Shown piece by piece: positions 46,206-55,247 of a stretch of DNA of 64,000 bases. Below the pieces are notes generated by a model. It did not search any database and was not told the DNA's origin. It saw nothing but the letters and a program-made list of their open reading frames with translations. How positions within the stretch are numbered: the stretch's first letter is position 1; every line of letters begins with the position of its first letter. The translations under genes and the position numbers were made by a program. The stretch spans positions 62,001-126,000 of the forward strand of contig JAIKYU010000027.1 of the NCBI GenBank assembly GCA_024682835.1, read 5' to 3'. Origin of the DNA: Lachnospiraceae bacterium (GTDB lineage: Bacteria; Bacillota; Clostridia; Lachnospirales; Lachnospiraceae).

Positions 46206-46239
46206 ATTGCACAAAGAATTTCGGATTTTATTGTGCATT
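46206..46239. promoter_or_regulatory. Inverted repeat upstream of the MsmX-type gene
   Basis: ATTGCACAA (46206-46214) and TTGTGCATT (46231-46239) are inverted copies (8 of 9 bases) 16 bases apart, in the 174-base gap upstream of msmX. The gap is AT-rich; this could be an operator for catabolite control, but the motif is not one I can name. Confidence 0.35.
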
Positions 46240-46289
46240 ATGACGAAAACAGAATGTCGTTGGGGTTGTTGTGAATCTACTGTATCAAT

Positions 46290-47750
46290 CTATTTCCTGA
46301 AAAATGCGAGCTGTCTCTTTCCGTTCCGCTTGGACTCATACAGCGCCTTATCCGCCGATTTGTAGAGCGACTCAAAATCCTTGCCGTCCATCGGGTAGAC
46401 CGCAGCGCCGGAGCTGGCCGTGATTTCCTTCTTCACGCCCTCGCCCGCGTAGAAGGACTGGATAAATTCCCTGATCTTTCTGGCCTCGTGCTCAATGGTG
46501 TCCTCATTTGGAAGATTCTTGACAAAGACCATGAACTCGTCGCCGCCGATCCGTCCGGCGACATCTGACGCGCGGAACATGGAGCCCAGCCGGAAACCGA
46601 ACTCATGCAGCACATCATCCCCGAAGGAGTGACCCATCGTATCATTGACACTCTTGAAATCATCAATATCCAGGATAAAGAGCACTGACTGCGTGGATGG
46701 ATTCTCGTCTATATAGGCCTGAATATCCCGCTCGGTCGCCGCCTTGTTGCGAAGCCCCGTCAGCTGATCGTGATCAGCCTTCTGCCCGAGTGCCTCGCTC
46801 TCCTTGAGCCGCCTCATCTTGGAGATCACGTTCAGAATCACGGTCAGCGCAAGGAATGCGACTAACGCGATAAGAAGCGAAACCACCAGATTCTTCGTCG
46901 AAGTAAAGTAGGTGTCAGCCAGACTGCCGATGTAATTGCCGCTGACGCTGATACAGGCCGCCCAGGGAACATCCGCATGCAGGGGAACCTCTATGACCGT
47001 ATATCCGTTTTCGGCCAGATAGATGCCGTAAGCGTCTCCCCTCTTGATGTGATTTCTTGCGGAAGTCTGCGCATCTCCGCCGATCAGCGCCCAATAATTA
47101 TCTCCCCGGATAAAATAATCGGAGATTTCGCTGCGCATAAGGATCCTGCCATCCATCCCCACAATGGTCATGATGGACTTCCCCTTGCCGGTTACCGACA
47201 GGGTACTGATCCAGGTGTCATCAAAATACAGACACACCTTCCTGCTGCCGTCCGGACCGGCCACTCCGCCGAGGGTCACCACGGCATCCGCCCCGGTCAG
47301 ACCGTCATCCTTCACGTGGATGGTCTGCATGTCCCCGGGTTCAATCCCGGAAACCTCCGTGTACCAGGGCTCTCCGGCCAGTGAGACCTGCGCCCCGGCA
47401 GAGGAGATCCCGTTTCCCTCCTCATCCAGAAGCAGCGCCATATACCCGATCCCGGCTTCCACCGCGTGCTCCAGAATCTTAACCGCCTCTTCTCCGTCCG
47501 GATCGTCCACGTCGGCCAGCGCCTTCTGCATCAGACGAACCATGGTTCGGTCCTCCACAAGCTTGAGCTCCACCGTGCGCTTCATCATCAGCGCATCGGA
47601 AACGATCTCCGCCTGCGCCCGGCTCTGGGAATCAATTGCGGTATGATCCAGGAAAACCGCCAGGATGATCACCACCGCAAGGATGAACAGAAAGATGGGC
47701 GCAAACCACTGGGAATACTGTTTTAAATAATCTCTAAGCCTCTTTATCAT
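46290..47750 (-). CDS. Membrane diguanylate cyclase with extracytoplasmic sensor
   Basis: A 486-residue protein. One helix lies at about 15-38, then an extracytoplasmic dCache-like region (about 40-290), a second helix (about 295-320) and a GGDEF domain with the intact GGDEF at 402-406. The inhibitory I-site RxxD (RASD) is five residues ahead, at 393-396, so product inhibition is expected. It should make cyclic di-GMP, which often controls motility and surface polymers. The ATG at 47750 has GGAGA about 10 bases upstream; it overlaps the DUF624 stop by 17 bases. Confidence 0.9.
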   Translation of the reverse strand: MIKRLRDYLKQYSQWFAPIFLFILAVVIILAVFLDHTAIDSQSRAQAEIVSDALMMKRTVELKLVEDRTMVRLMQKALADVDDPDGEEAVKILEHAVEAGIGYMALLLDEEGNGISSAGAQVSLAGEPWYTEVSGIEPGDMQTIHVKDDGLTGADAVVTLGGVAGPDGSRKVCLYFDDTWISTLSVTGKGKSIMTIVGMDGRILMRSEISDYFIRGDNYWALIGGDAQTSARNHIKRGDAYGIYLAENGYTVIEVPLHADVPWAACISVSGNYIGSLADTYFTSTKNLVVSLLIALVAFLALTVILNVISKMRRLKESEALGQKADHDQLTGLRNKAATERDIQAYIDENPSTQSVLFILDIDDFKSVNDTMGHSFGDDVLHEFGFRLGSMFRASDVAGRIGGDEFMVFVKNLPNEDTIEHEARKIREFIQSFYAGEGVKKEITASSGAAVYPMDGKDFESLYKSADKALYESKRNGKRQLAFFRK

Positions 47751-48540
47751 TCGCTGTTTCTCCGATGCTTTCTGAAGCGACATCTCCTGCGGGACTTTCA
47801 TCTACTTCCGCTATCGTAAACGCCTCGTCGGGCGTCACCTCTTCCTCCCCGGGCTCAAACCGCTTGAACACCTTATTATACAGGAGCGCGCACACAAAGG
47901 CCGGCCCGGAAATCCCAAACATGATCAGCAAAGGCATCAGGCGGAATCCGAAAAAATAATAGATCACCAACGGCACAAGCGAAATCGCCGACATGCCGAT
48001 CGTCCTCGGAAAGGCCAGTACGGACATGAGAAACGCATTTTTGAGCGTCCCCGGCACCGTATTGACAAAGCGCGCCTCCACCGGAAAGATCCAGAGCGAT
48101 ACCATAAACAGATAGATCGCCACAATCAGAATCGAAATCCGCAATACCACCGGAAATCCGGCCATCGTCTCGGTGGCGAGCAGAAACAGATCCGCTCCGA
48201 GCAATCCTGCAGCAAGGAACACAACTGCGGCAAGAATCAGCGCCTGGACGAAATTCTCCTTAAAGGATTTAAAAAAACTCTTTGTGATGTAGCTTTCCTC
48301 ATTGCGCACCATCTTGAGCAGCACATAATGCATCCCCGTCACGGCAGGCCCCGTAAGCAGAAGTGCAAGATACACCATCAGAATCACGAGAAAAGATGGC
48401 AGGCTGACAGAGATGCCGAAAGTCAACAATGCTCCCGCCGGAATAAAAAACAGAAGCGTCAGCAGATTCAGCCATATGATATCGGCCATCTTCGTCAGTC
48501 CCTGCATCAGCGGACTGTCGAGATCAAAAAGCTTTCCCAT
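47734..48540 (-). CDS. DUF624/YesL-family membrane protein
   Basis: A 268-residue protein with about five to six transmembrane segments, starting MGKLFDLDSPLMQGLTKMAD, the family hallmark (D-P/N-D-S-PLM...). It has an acidic C-terminal tail. Function unknown; in Firmicutes these often go with sugar ABC transporters or sensors. Here it precedes a diguanylate cyclase and follows a GNAT gene by 8 bases. Confidence 0.82.
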   Translation of the reverse strand: MGKLFDLDSPLMQGLTKMADIIWLNLLTLLFFIPAGALLTFGISVSLPSFLVILMVYLALLLTGPAVTGMHYVLLKMVRNEESYITKSFFKSFKENFVQALILAAVVFLAAGLLGADLFLLATETMAGFPVVLRISILIVAIYLFMVSLWIFPVEARFVNTVPGTLKNAFLMSVLAFPRTIGMSAISLVPLVIYYFFGFRLMPLLIMFGISGPAFVCALLYNKVFKRFEPGEEEVTPDEAFTIAEVDESPAGDVASESIGETANDKEA

Positions 48541-48548
48541 AAATCCCC

Positions 48549-49016
48549 TTACTCCAGATTCAAAATCATCGGCGTATACCGCACACCCTCCTGGATCCGT
48601 TCCACTCCCGTCTCGGAAAAACCCAGTTTTCTGTAAAAATCCAACGCATAGGGAGAAGCATGAACCGTCAGGCAGGTGCCCCTCTGTTCTCCCGCTACCG
48701 TTTCCGCAGCCATTTCCACAAGAGCGCTGCCCATACCGTTCCGATGGCAGGTGCCGTCAACAAACAGCAGGGATATGTGGGCCCGTTCCCTGAGCGTCAG
48801 CATGCCGACAATCCTGCCGTACAGCGTCGATACAAACAGGCGGTAGCTTCCTGTGCAAAACATCTGATAGAGCGTTTCATCATGCAGAAACTGTCTGAAA
48901 TTCTCTATTCCCTCCGGCGTATAATCTGCGGCGTCATATTCGCTGAAGGTACGCCAGGCCAGCTCCATTGCCGGCTTCCAGTCGGCACGCAGCGCCTGTC
49001 GAACCAGGTAATGCAT
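48549..49016 (-). CDS. GNAT-family N-acetyltransferase
   Basis: A 155-residue protein with the GNAT core: VGMLTLRERAHISLLFVDGT (beta4), HRNGMGSALVEMAAE (acetyl-CoA loop, R/Q-x-x-G-x-G/A form) and YALDFYRKLGFSETG at the end. Substrate unknown. Starts 5 bases after the hydrolase stop. Confidence 0.88.
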   Translation of the reverse strand: MHYLVRQALRADWKPAMELAWRTFSEYDAADYTPEGIENFRQFLHDETLYQMFCTGSYRLFVSTLYGRIVGMLTLRERAHISLLFVDGTCHRNGMGSALVEMAAETVAGEQRGTCLTVHASPYALDFYRKLGFSETGVERIQEGVRYTPMILNLE

Positions 49017-49021
49017 GACCG

Positions 49022-49963
49022 TTACTTCCCGGCAACGCGCATCACAAAGGCATATTCATCCTCATACACCTGTTCCCGGCCCAGCTCATTGTGAATCTCA
49101 TGGCGCATTCCGTCGTAAAGCTTTAATGTCACATCCTCGATATGGCAGGTGTTTCTGTATTCCTCATACAGCTTCCGCACGCCCTCTCCGTAGCCGCCGG
49201 TCGGATCCTCTGTGCCGCAGGCCAGAAGGATCGGCAGCCGTTTGGGAATGTTGTACATATCATCCTCGTCCTGCGTGCGCCGGATCAGCTCGGCAAGCGT
49301 AAGAAAGCCGTTGATGGTAAAGATAAACCCGTAGGCCGGATCATTCTCGTATTTTTTGATATTTTCCTCATTATGAGAAAGCCAGGCGGATGCGGGACAG
49401 GGCTTCGGAATCCGGTCATTGTAATGGCCGAAGGCGATCCCGTTCACCAGCTTTGACTGATACTGGTCGCCGCACACACCGCCGATAATTTTCGCAAGTA
49501 CCGAGGCCGCCCGCACCGTGCTCATGTTCTGCATGCCCGTGGCCTGCAGGATCGCACCGGAGACTCCCGTGCCGTACCGGCTGATATACTCTCTCGCAAT
49601 CATCGCGCCCATGCTGTGTCCCATGATAATGATCGGGACGCCGGGTCGCTCCTCCTGGACGATCTTTTTCAGTCGGTGCACATCCCGCACCAGAACCGTC
49701 GCCGGGTCGCGCTTGCAGAAATATCCCCAGGTTCCTTTTTCCGTCTTTGTTTTTCCATGTCCCAGATGGTCATTGCCGATCACCATGATGCCGCGCTCCG
49801 CCATCCAGGTGGCGTACTCGTCATACCGCTCGATCGCCTCGCTCATCCCGTGAACAATCTGCAGGATGGCCTTCGGCTCGCCCTCGGGAATCCATTTCTT
49901 TGCGTAGATTCTGGTCTCACGGTCGCGTGAATCATAGCGCATTTCCTCGGTTCGAATCGTCAT
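49022..49963 (-). CDS. Alpha/beta hydrolase (serine aminopeptidase S33/lysophospholipase-like)
   Basis: A 313-residue hydrolase with the nucleophile elbow GHSMGAMIAREYIS, an oxyanion region (QIVHGMSEAIERYDEYA), Asp in ILLACGTEDPTGGYGEGV, and catalytic His in YDGMRHEIHNELGRE. Matches the monoacylglycerol-lipase/S33 type. No signal peptide. ATG at 49963 with AAGGAGG upstream, 21 bases after metG. Confidence 0.88.
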   Translation of the reverse strand: MTIRTEEMRYDSRDRETRIYAKKWIPEGEPKAILQIVHGMSEAIERYDEYATWMAERGIMVIGNDHLGHGKTKTEKGTWGYFCKRDPATVLVRDVHRLKKIVQEERPGVPIIIMGHSMGAMIAREYISRYGTGVSGAILQATGMQNMSTVRAASVLAKIIGGVCGDQYQSKLVNGIAFGHYNDRIPKPCPASAWLSHNEENIKKYENDPAYGFIFTINGFLTLAELIRRTQDEDDMYNIPKRLPILLACGTEDPTGGYGEGVRKLYEEYRNTCHIEDVTLKLYDGMRHEIHNELGREQVYEDEYAFVMRVAGK

Positions 49964-49984
49964 GCCCGCCTCCTTATCCATCTG

Positions 49985-51643
49985 TCAGGACTTCTGTGCT
50001 GCCTTTTTCAGGTTTTCCTCGGCCTGCCGCCGCGTCTCCTCATATTCGGCCTTCTGTTTTCTGGTGATCTCGGCGGCCTGCTCAAGCACCTCCTTCAGAT
50101 CCTTTCTCGCGAAGAGCACCGCGCTTCCTTCCCGTACCCTGTCTCCGTTCGGATACAGACCAAACGTGGTAAGCGTGTCAAACGGGCGCAGCTCACTGAT
50201 TCCGATCGCTTCCGCAACCGCCTGTGCGCTGGCGGGCATGAAAGGTGCCAAAAGCGCAATCCCGATCGATATGGACTCCGTAAGATTGTAAAGCACGGTC
50301 TTTAACCGGTCACGCCTGGACTCATCCTTGGCGAGCACCCAGGGCTCCGTCTCGTCGATATACTTATTGCTGCGCTTAAAGATCTGGAAGATCTCCGTCA
50401 GCGCCTCCGCCACGCGCAGCTCCTCCATCTTTTTCTCCACCGTCTCATACGTGCCTGTCACAAGCTTTTTCAAATCGGCATCCACCGGCTCCGACACGCC
50501 CGCATCCTCAACGACGCCGCCGAAGTACTTGTTGCTCATCGCCACCGTGCGCGAAACCAGATTGCCCAGCGTGTTGGCCAGATCCGAGTTGTAGCGCTCC
50601 GCCATCAGCTCCCACGTGATCACGCCGTCATTGTCATAGGGCATCTCGTGCAGCACGAAATACCGCACCGCATCTACACCGAAAAGATCCGCCAGATCAT
50701 CCGCATAGATGACATTGCCCTTGGATTTGGACATCTTCTCCCCGCCCTGAAGAAGCCAGGGATGCCCGAAAATCTGCTTCGGCAGCGGCACATCCAGCGC
50801 CATCAGGAAGATCGGCCAGTAGATCGTGTGAAACCGGAGAATGTCCTTGCCGATCAGGTGCAGATCCGCCGGCCAGTATTTTTTGAACAGCTCCCCGCTG
50901 TTGCCGTCCGCGTCAAAATCGACACCCGTAATGTAGTTGGTCAGCGCATCCAGCCACACGTAGACCACATGGCCCGGATCAAAATCAACGGGGATCCCCC
51001 ACTTGAATGAGGTTCTCGACACGCACAGATCCTGCAGGCCGGGCAGAAGGAAGTTGTTCATCATCTCGTTCTTCCTCGCTACCGGCTGGATAAATTCCGG
51101 ATGAGAGTTGATATGCTCGATCAGGCGGTCGGCATATTTGCTCATTTTGAAGAAGTAGGCCTCCTCTGCCATCGGGTGCACATCCCCGCCGCAGACAGGG
51201 CATTTCCCCTCCTCGGTCAGCTGACTCTTTGTGTAGAACGCTTCGCATTCCGTGCAATAGAGACCCTCGTAGCTGCCCTTATAGATATCGCCCTGCTCAT
51301 AGAGCTTTTTGAAAATTTTCTGCACCTGCAGCTCATGATCCGCATCCGTGGTGCGGATGAACCGGTCATAGCTGGTGTTCATCAGATCCCAGAGGCGCTT
51401 GATTTCCGCCGCTGTCTGATCGACAAATTCCTTCGGCGATGCGCAGCCTGCCTCGATGGCGCGCGTTTCTATTTTCTGCCCGTGCTCGTCGGAGCCGGTC
51501 AGAAAATGGACGTCATATCCGTCCGCCCGCTTGTATCTGGCGATGGCGTCCGCCAGCACAATCTCATAGCTGTTGCCGATATGGGGCTTGCCCGATGTAT
51601 AGGCAATGGCCGTTGTCAGATAAAACTTTCCCTTATTCACCAC
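49985..51643 (-). CDS. metG: Methionyl-tRNA synthetase
   Basis: A 552-residue class I synthetase with the HIGH motif (YTSGKPHIGNSYE), zinc knuckle (CTECEAFY...CPVCGG) and KMSKSKGN. It lacks the C-terminal tRNA-binding (EMAP-like) domain present in many 650-residue versions, ending in a Lys/Glu-rich helix. It overlaps the methionine aminopeptidase stop by 7 bases. Confidence 0.97.
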   Translation of the reverse strand: MVNKGKFYLTTAIAYTSGKPHIGNSYEIVLADAIARYKRADGYDVHFLTGSDEHGQKIETRAIEAGCASPKEFVDQTAAEIKRLWDLMNTSYDRFIRTTDADHELQVQKIFKKLYEQGDIYKGSYEGLYCTECEAFYTKSQLTEEGKCPVCGGDVHPMAEEAYFFKMSKYADRLIEHINSHPEFIQPVARKNEMMNNFLLPGLQDLCVSRTSFKWGIPVDFDPGHVVYVWLDALTNYITGVDFDADGNSGELFKKYWPADLHLIGKDILRFHTIYWPIFLMALDVPLPKQIFGHPWLLQGGEKMSKSKGNVIYADDLADLFGVDAVRYFVLHEMPYDNDGVITWELMAERYNSDLANTLGNLVSRTVAMSNKYFGGVVEDAGVSEPVDADLKKLVTGTYETVEKKMEELRVAEALTEIFQIFKRSNKYIDETEPWVLAKDESRRDRLKTVLYNLTESISIGIALLAPFMPASAQAVAEAIGISELRPFDTLTTFGLYPNGDRVREGSAVLFARKDLKEVLEQAAEITRKQKAEYEETRRQAEENLKKAAQKS

Positions 51644-52551
51644 GATAGCACCTCACATCCATCCTCCGTCACCACGACCTGAACCTCCCACTGCGCGGAA
51701 GGCTTGCGGTCGGCCGTGTAGACAGTCCAGTCGTTTGCCTCATCGATAAAGATTTCATCTCCTCCCAGATTGACCATCGGTTCAATCGTGAACACAAATC
51801 CGGGAACCATCAGCATCTCCGTGCCGGGCCTTGACACATAACTCACGTACGGTTCCTCATGAAACTCGAAGCCGATGCCGTGACCGCCGATCTCCCGCAC
51901 GACGGAGCACCCGTTTTTCAAAGCGTGCTGGTGCACCGCATCGCCCATATCACCCAGGCGCATCCAGGGCTGCACGGCACGGATTCCCGTGTCCATGCAC
52001 TCCTTTGCCACCTCCACCAGCCTCCGCTTTTCGGCATCCACATCGCCGATCAGAAACATGCGTGAGGAGTCCGAATAATACCCCTGAAAGATGGTCGAAC
52101 AGTCCACATTCACGATATCACCATCCTTCAGAATGTCGTCCTCGGATGGAATTCCGTGGCACACCTGATCATTGATCGATGTGCAGCAGCTCTTCGGAAA
52201 TCCCTGATAGTGAAGCGGTGCCGGTATTCCGCCCATCTGTCTCGTCGTCTCTTCAACGATCCGATCGATCTCCGCGGTGGACATCCCCGCGGCAATCCTG
52301 TCCGCAACGGCATCCAGCGCCGCAATGTTGATCTTTGCGCTCTCACGGATGCCTTCAATGTCTTTGGGCATCTTCAGGGAAGCTCTCCCGGGTACCGGCA
52401 CACCCTCCCTTTCGTAACGGATCACCCGCTCATCAAATCCCTCGTGGCAGGTCTTGTATTTCTTTCCGCTGCCGCACCAGCACGGATCATTCCTTCCCAG
52501 CTTCTTCCAGCTGAATCCGGGTGTCGCGGCGGCCGTCTGTCTGAATGACAT
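51637..52551 (-). CDS. map: Methionine aminopeptidase type I with N-terminal SEC-C zinc motif
   Basis: A 304-residue protein. The N-terminal SEC-C motif (RNDPCWCGSGKKYKTCH, Cys 24, 26, 35 and His 36) binds zinc. The peptidase domain shows the metal ligands in DCSTIFQGYYSDSSRMF, GHGIGFEFHEEP, TIEPM and QWEVQVVV. It removes the first methionine from new proteins. It overlaps the metG start by 7 bases, so both methionine functions are co-expressed. Confidence 0.96.
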   Translation of the reverse strand: MSFRQTAAATPGFSWKKLGRNDPCWCGSGKKYKTCHEGFDERVIRYEREGVPVPGRASLKMPKDIEGIRESAKINIAALDAVADRIAAGMSTAEIDRIVEETTRQMGGIPAPLHYQGFPKSCCTSINDQVCHGIPSEDDILKDGDIVNVDCSTIFQGYYSDSSRMFLIGDVDAEKRRLVEVAKECMDTGIRAVQPWMRLGDMGDAVHQHALKNGCSVVREIGGHGIGFEFHEEPYVSYVSRPGTEMLMVPGFVFTIEPMVNLGGDEIFIDEANDWTVYTADRKPSAQWEVQVVVTEDGCEVLSW

Positions 52552-52570
52552 AATTTAATCCTTTATTGTA

Positions 52571-53242
52571 TCAGTCTTTCTGCATTCTGGCAAGAAATCG
52601 GGCGCAGTTGCCTGCTATGTCGCCCTTGAAAATCGCAGAACCCGCGACAATCACATTGGCTCCCGCCTCCAGCACAATCGGCAGCGTCTCGTCGGTAATG
52701 CCGCCGTCCACCTGGATATCGGCATCAATCCCCTCCGCATCCAGCATCTTTCTCGTCTGCCGGATCTTTTCCGTCGTTTCCGGCATATAATCCTGCCCGC
52801 CGTAACCGGGACGTACCGTCATCACAAGAAACTGCTCCAGTTCATGAAGAAACGGTCTGAACACGGAAATGTCCGTCTCGGGCTTGATGGCCATTCCGGC
52901 CTTCTTCCCTCTGGCGTGAATCTTGTCGATCAGCGCCGTCAGCTCGCCCGGTTCCCTGGCCACCTCCTCATGAAAGGTGAGAACCTCCGCCCCCAGATCG
53001 ATGAACCGGTCAATGTAGCGGATCGGATCCAGAATCATCAGGTGCACATCAAAAACGAGGTTTGTGTGCGGGCGCAAAGATTTAATAATCGGCATACCAA
53101 AGGTGATGGACGGAACAAACACGCCGTCCATCACGTCAATGTGCAGATATTCCGCACCGGCATCCTGAACAATCTGTACCTGCGCGCCCAGCTTCGTAAA
53201 ATCTGCCGAAAGGATCGACGGAGAAAGAATCCTGTCCCTCAT
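52571..53242 (-). CDS. rpe: Ribulose-phosphate 3-epimerase
   Basis: A 223-residue TIM-barrel enzyme with PSILSADFTKLG, HIDVMDGVFVPSITFG (metal-binding), VHLMI, MTVRPGYGGQ and VDGGI. Converts ribulose-5-phosphate to xylulose-5-phosphate. Start overlaps the transketolase subunit stop (ATGA), so they are coupled. Confidence 0.97.
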   Translation of the reverse strand: MRDRILSPSILSADFTKLGAQVQIVQDAGAEYLHIDVMDGVFVPSITFGMPIIKSLRPHTNLVFDVHLMILDPIRYIDRFIDLGAEVLTFHEEVAREPGELTALIDKIHARGKKAGMAIKPETDISVFRPFLHELEQFLVMTVRPGYGGQDYMPETTEKIRQTRKMLDAEGIDADIQVDGGITDETLPIVLEAGANVIVAGSAIFKGDIAGNCARFLARMQKD

Positions 53243-54186
53243 GATTTCCCGCAGAAGGAGCGGACGGCTGCCGCGATTCCTTCGCCGTCCAGTCCGTATT
53301 TATGCACCAGCTCCGCAGCGGTGCCGGATTCACCGTAGACATCCTGCATGCCGAGCTTCTTCACGGGAGTCGGACACAGCTCCGCCAGCGCGTCACATAC
53401 CGCACTGCCAAGACCTCCGATCACGGAGTGTTCCTCCGCCGTCACCACCCGGCCGGTCTTCTTCGCGCTCTTCGCGATCAGCTCCGCATCCAGCGGCTTG
53501 ATCGTGCAGATGTTGATGACCTCCGCATCGATCCCGTCAGCCGCCAGCGTCCTGGCCGCTTCCAGTGCGGAATCGACACAGATGCCGGTCGCCACGATCG
53601 TCACATCCTTGCCTTCACGGACAACGGTGCCCTTGCCGAGCTCGAATTTGTAATCCGGGCGGTCGTTGATCACCGTGCAGGCCGCGCGGCCGAAACGGAT
53701 GTAAACCGGTCCCTCATGCTCGATCGCCGCTTTCACGCAGGCCTTGGCCTCGATATCATCTGCCGGGCACATGACGACCATGCCGGGAACCACGCGCATC
53801 AGGGCGAAATCCTCGTTGCACTGATGGCTCGCGCCGTCCTCACCGACGGTGATGCCCGCATGAGTACCGCCGATCTTGACGTTCAGATGAGGATAGCCCA
53901 CGGAATTCCGAACCTGTTCAAAGGCACGTCCGGCGGCAAACATCGCAAACGCGCTGACAAAAGGAATCTTTCCGCAGGTGGAAAGACCCGCCGCGATATC
54001 CATCATATTGGCTTCTGCGATACCGCAGTCAATGTGGCGATCGGGAAACTCCTTTTTGAAAGTGGCCGTCATGGTGGAGGCGGCAACGTCCGCGTCCAGA
54101 ACCACGAGATTCGGATATTCCGCGCCCATGGCCTTCAATGCTTCACCATAGCTGACTCTGGTTGCAATCTTTTTTGCTTCGCTCAT
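53239..54186 (-). CDS. Transketolase C-terminal (pyrimidine-binding) subunit
   Basis: A 315-residue protein that is the central and C-terminal part of transketolase, as in split archaeal/clostridial forms. It has the conserved Glu in the pyrimidine-binding FDCGIAEANMMDIAAGL region, GASHQCNEDFALMRVVPG, and VTAEEHSVIGGLGSAV. It pairs with the N-terminal subunit to its left (91 bases away). Confidence 0.95.
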   Translation of the reverse strand: MSEAKKIATRVSYGEALKAMGAEYPNLVVLDADVAASTMTATFKKEFPDRHIDCGIAEANMMDIAAGLSTCGKIPFVSAFAMFAAGRAFEQVRNSVGYPHLNVKIGGTHAGITVGEDGASHQCNEDFALMRVVPGMVVMCPADDIEAKACVKAAIEHEGPVYIRFGRAACTVINDRPDYKFELGKGTVVREGKDVTIVATGICVDSALEAARTLAADGIDAEVINICTIKPLDAELIAKSAKKTGRVVTAEEHSVIGGLGSAVCDALAELCPTPVKKLGMQDVYGESGTAAELVHKYGLDGEGIAAAVRSFCGKS

Positions 54187-54277
54187 TTTTTCCTCCAGTC
54201 TCTGTCCGCAAGCTGCGGGGTCACGTTGCGCTCACAGAAGCCTCTCCGACGCGTCCCGCATGACAGAATGCTTTGAT

Positions 54278-55111
54278 TCAGGCTTCCAGGGCCTTGCCGA
54301 TCGCTTCGAGATCCTCCATCGCTTTGGCGTATTCCTCGTCGTTCGGCGCCTTGCCGTGCCAGCCGACCTGATTCTCCATGAACGAAACGCCTTTGCCCTT
54401 GACACTCTTCGCAACGATCGCCGTGGGCATTCCCTTGGTTTTCTTTGCCTCCTCAAAGGCCGCCCGGATCTGATCAAAATCGTGTGCATCGATATTGATC
54501 ACATGGAAATTGAAGGCTTCAAATTTCTTATCTATCGGATAAGGCGAGCAGACCGTGTCGATGGGGCCGTCGATCTGCAGGTTGTTGTTGTCGACGATGA
54601 CCGTGAGGTTGTCCAGCTTCCGGAATCCGGCGAACATGGCTGCCTCCCACACCTGGCCCTCCTCAAGCTCGCCGTCACCCAGCATGGTGTAGACCCGGTA
54701 GCTTTTGTTGTCCATCTTGCCGGCCAGCGCCATACCGCAGGCGGCGGAGATTCCCTGTCCGAGTGAACCGCTGGACATATCCAGTCCCGGCAGATACTGC
54801 ATGGACGGATGTCCCTGTAAACGTGAGCCCAGATGTCGAAGCGTCTTCAGTTCCTCCACCGGGAAGTAGCCGCGATAGGCCATCGCGGAATAAAGTCCCG
54901 GTGCGCAGTGTCCTTTGGACAGAACAAAGCGGTCCCGATCGGGATTCTTAACGTCCTTCGGATCGATGTGCATCTCCTCAAAATAGAGATAGGTCATCAG
55001 ATCCGCACTTGAGAGCGATCCGCCGGGATGTCCCGCCTTGGCCGCATGCACGGCTGTGACGATCCCCTTACGAACCTCATTGGCTGTTTTCTGAAGTTCT
55101 TTGTTTGTCAT
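54278..55111 (-). CDS. Transketolase N-terminal (TPP-binding) subunit
   Basis: A 277-residue protein with the TPP-binding GDGELEEGQVWEAAMFAG...VDNNN motif, AKAGHPGGSLSSADLMTYLY and the RFVLSKGHCAPGLYSA region. Pairs with the next gene to make a full transketolase of the pentose phosphate pathway. Confidence 0.96.
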   Translation of the reverse strand: MTNKELQKTANEVRKGIVTAVHAAKAGHPGGSLSSADLMTYLYFEEMHIDPKDVKNPDRDRFVLSKGHCAPGLYSAMAYRGYFPVEELKTLRHLGSRLQGHPSMQYLPGLDMSSGSLGQGISAACGMALAGKMDNKSYRVYTMLGDGELEEGQVWEAAMFAGFRKLDNLTVIVDNNNLQIDGPIDTVCSPYPIDKKFEAFNFHVINIDAHDFDQIRAAFEEAKKTKGMPTAIVAKSVKGKGVSFMENQVGWHGKAPNDEEYAKAMEDLEAIGKALEA

Positions 55112-55149
55112 GGGCTTTCTCCTTCATGAAAAATGAAATGTGCCTGTAC

Positions 55150-55190
55150 GCACAATACCACGGATACTATCGTACCACAAACGCACGGCG
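55150..55190 (-). promoter_or_regulatory. Possible promoter of the transketolase-to-GGDEF gene run
   Basis: On the minus strand TTGTGG, 17 bases and TATTGT preceded by TG lie about 50-75 bases before the transketolase ATG. Moderate match; the rest of 55112-55247 shows no gene. Confidence 0.35.
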
Positions 55191-55247
55191 GCGTCTACTG
55201 ATCCCTGTACATTTCGGGATGCATTTCCATGCCCTGCCGTGCCGGAA

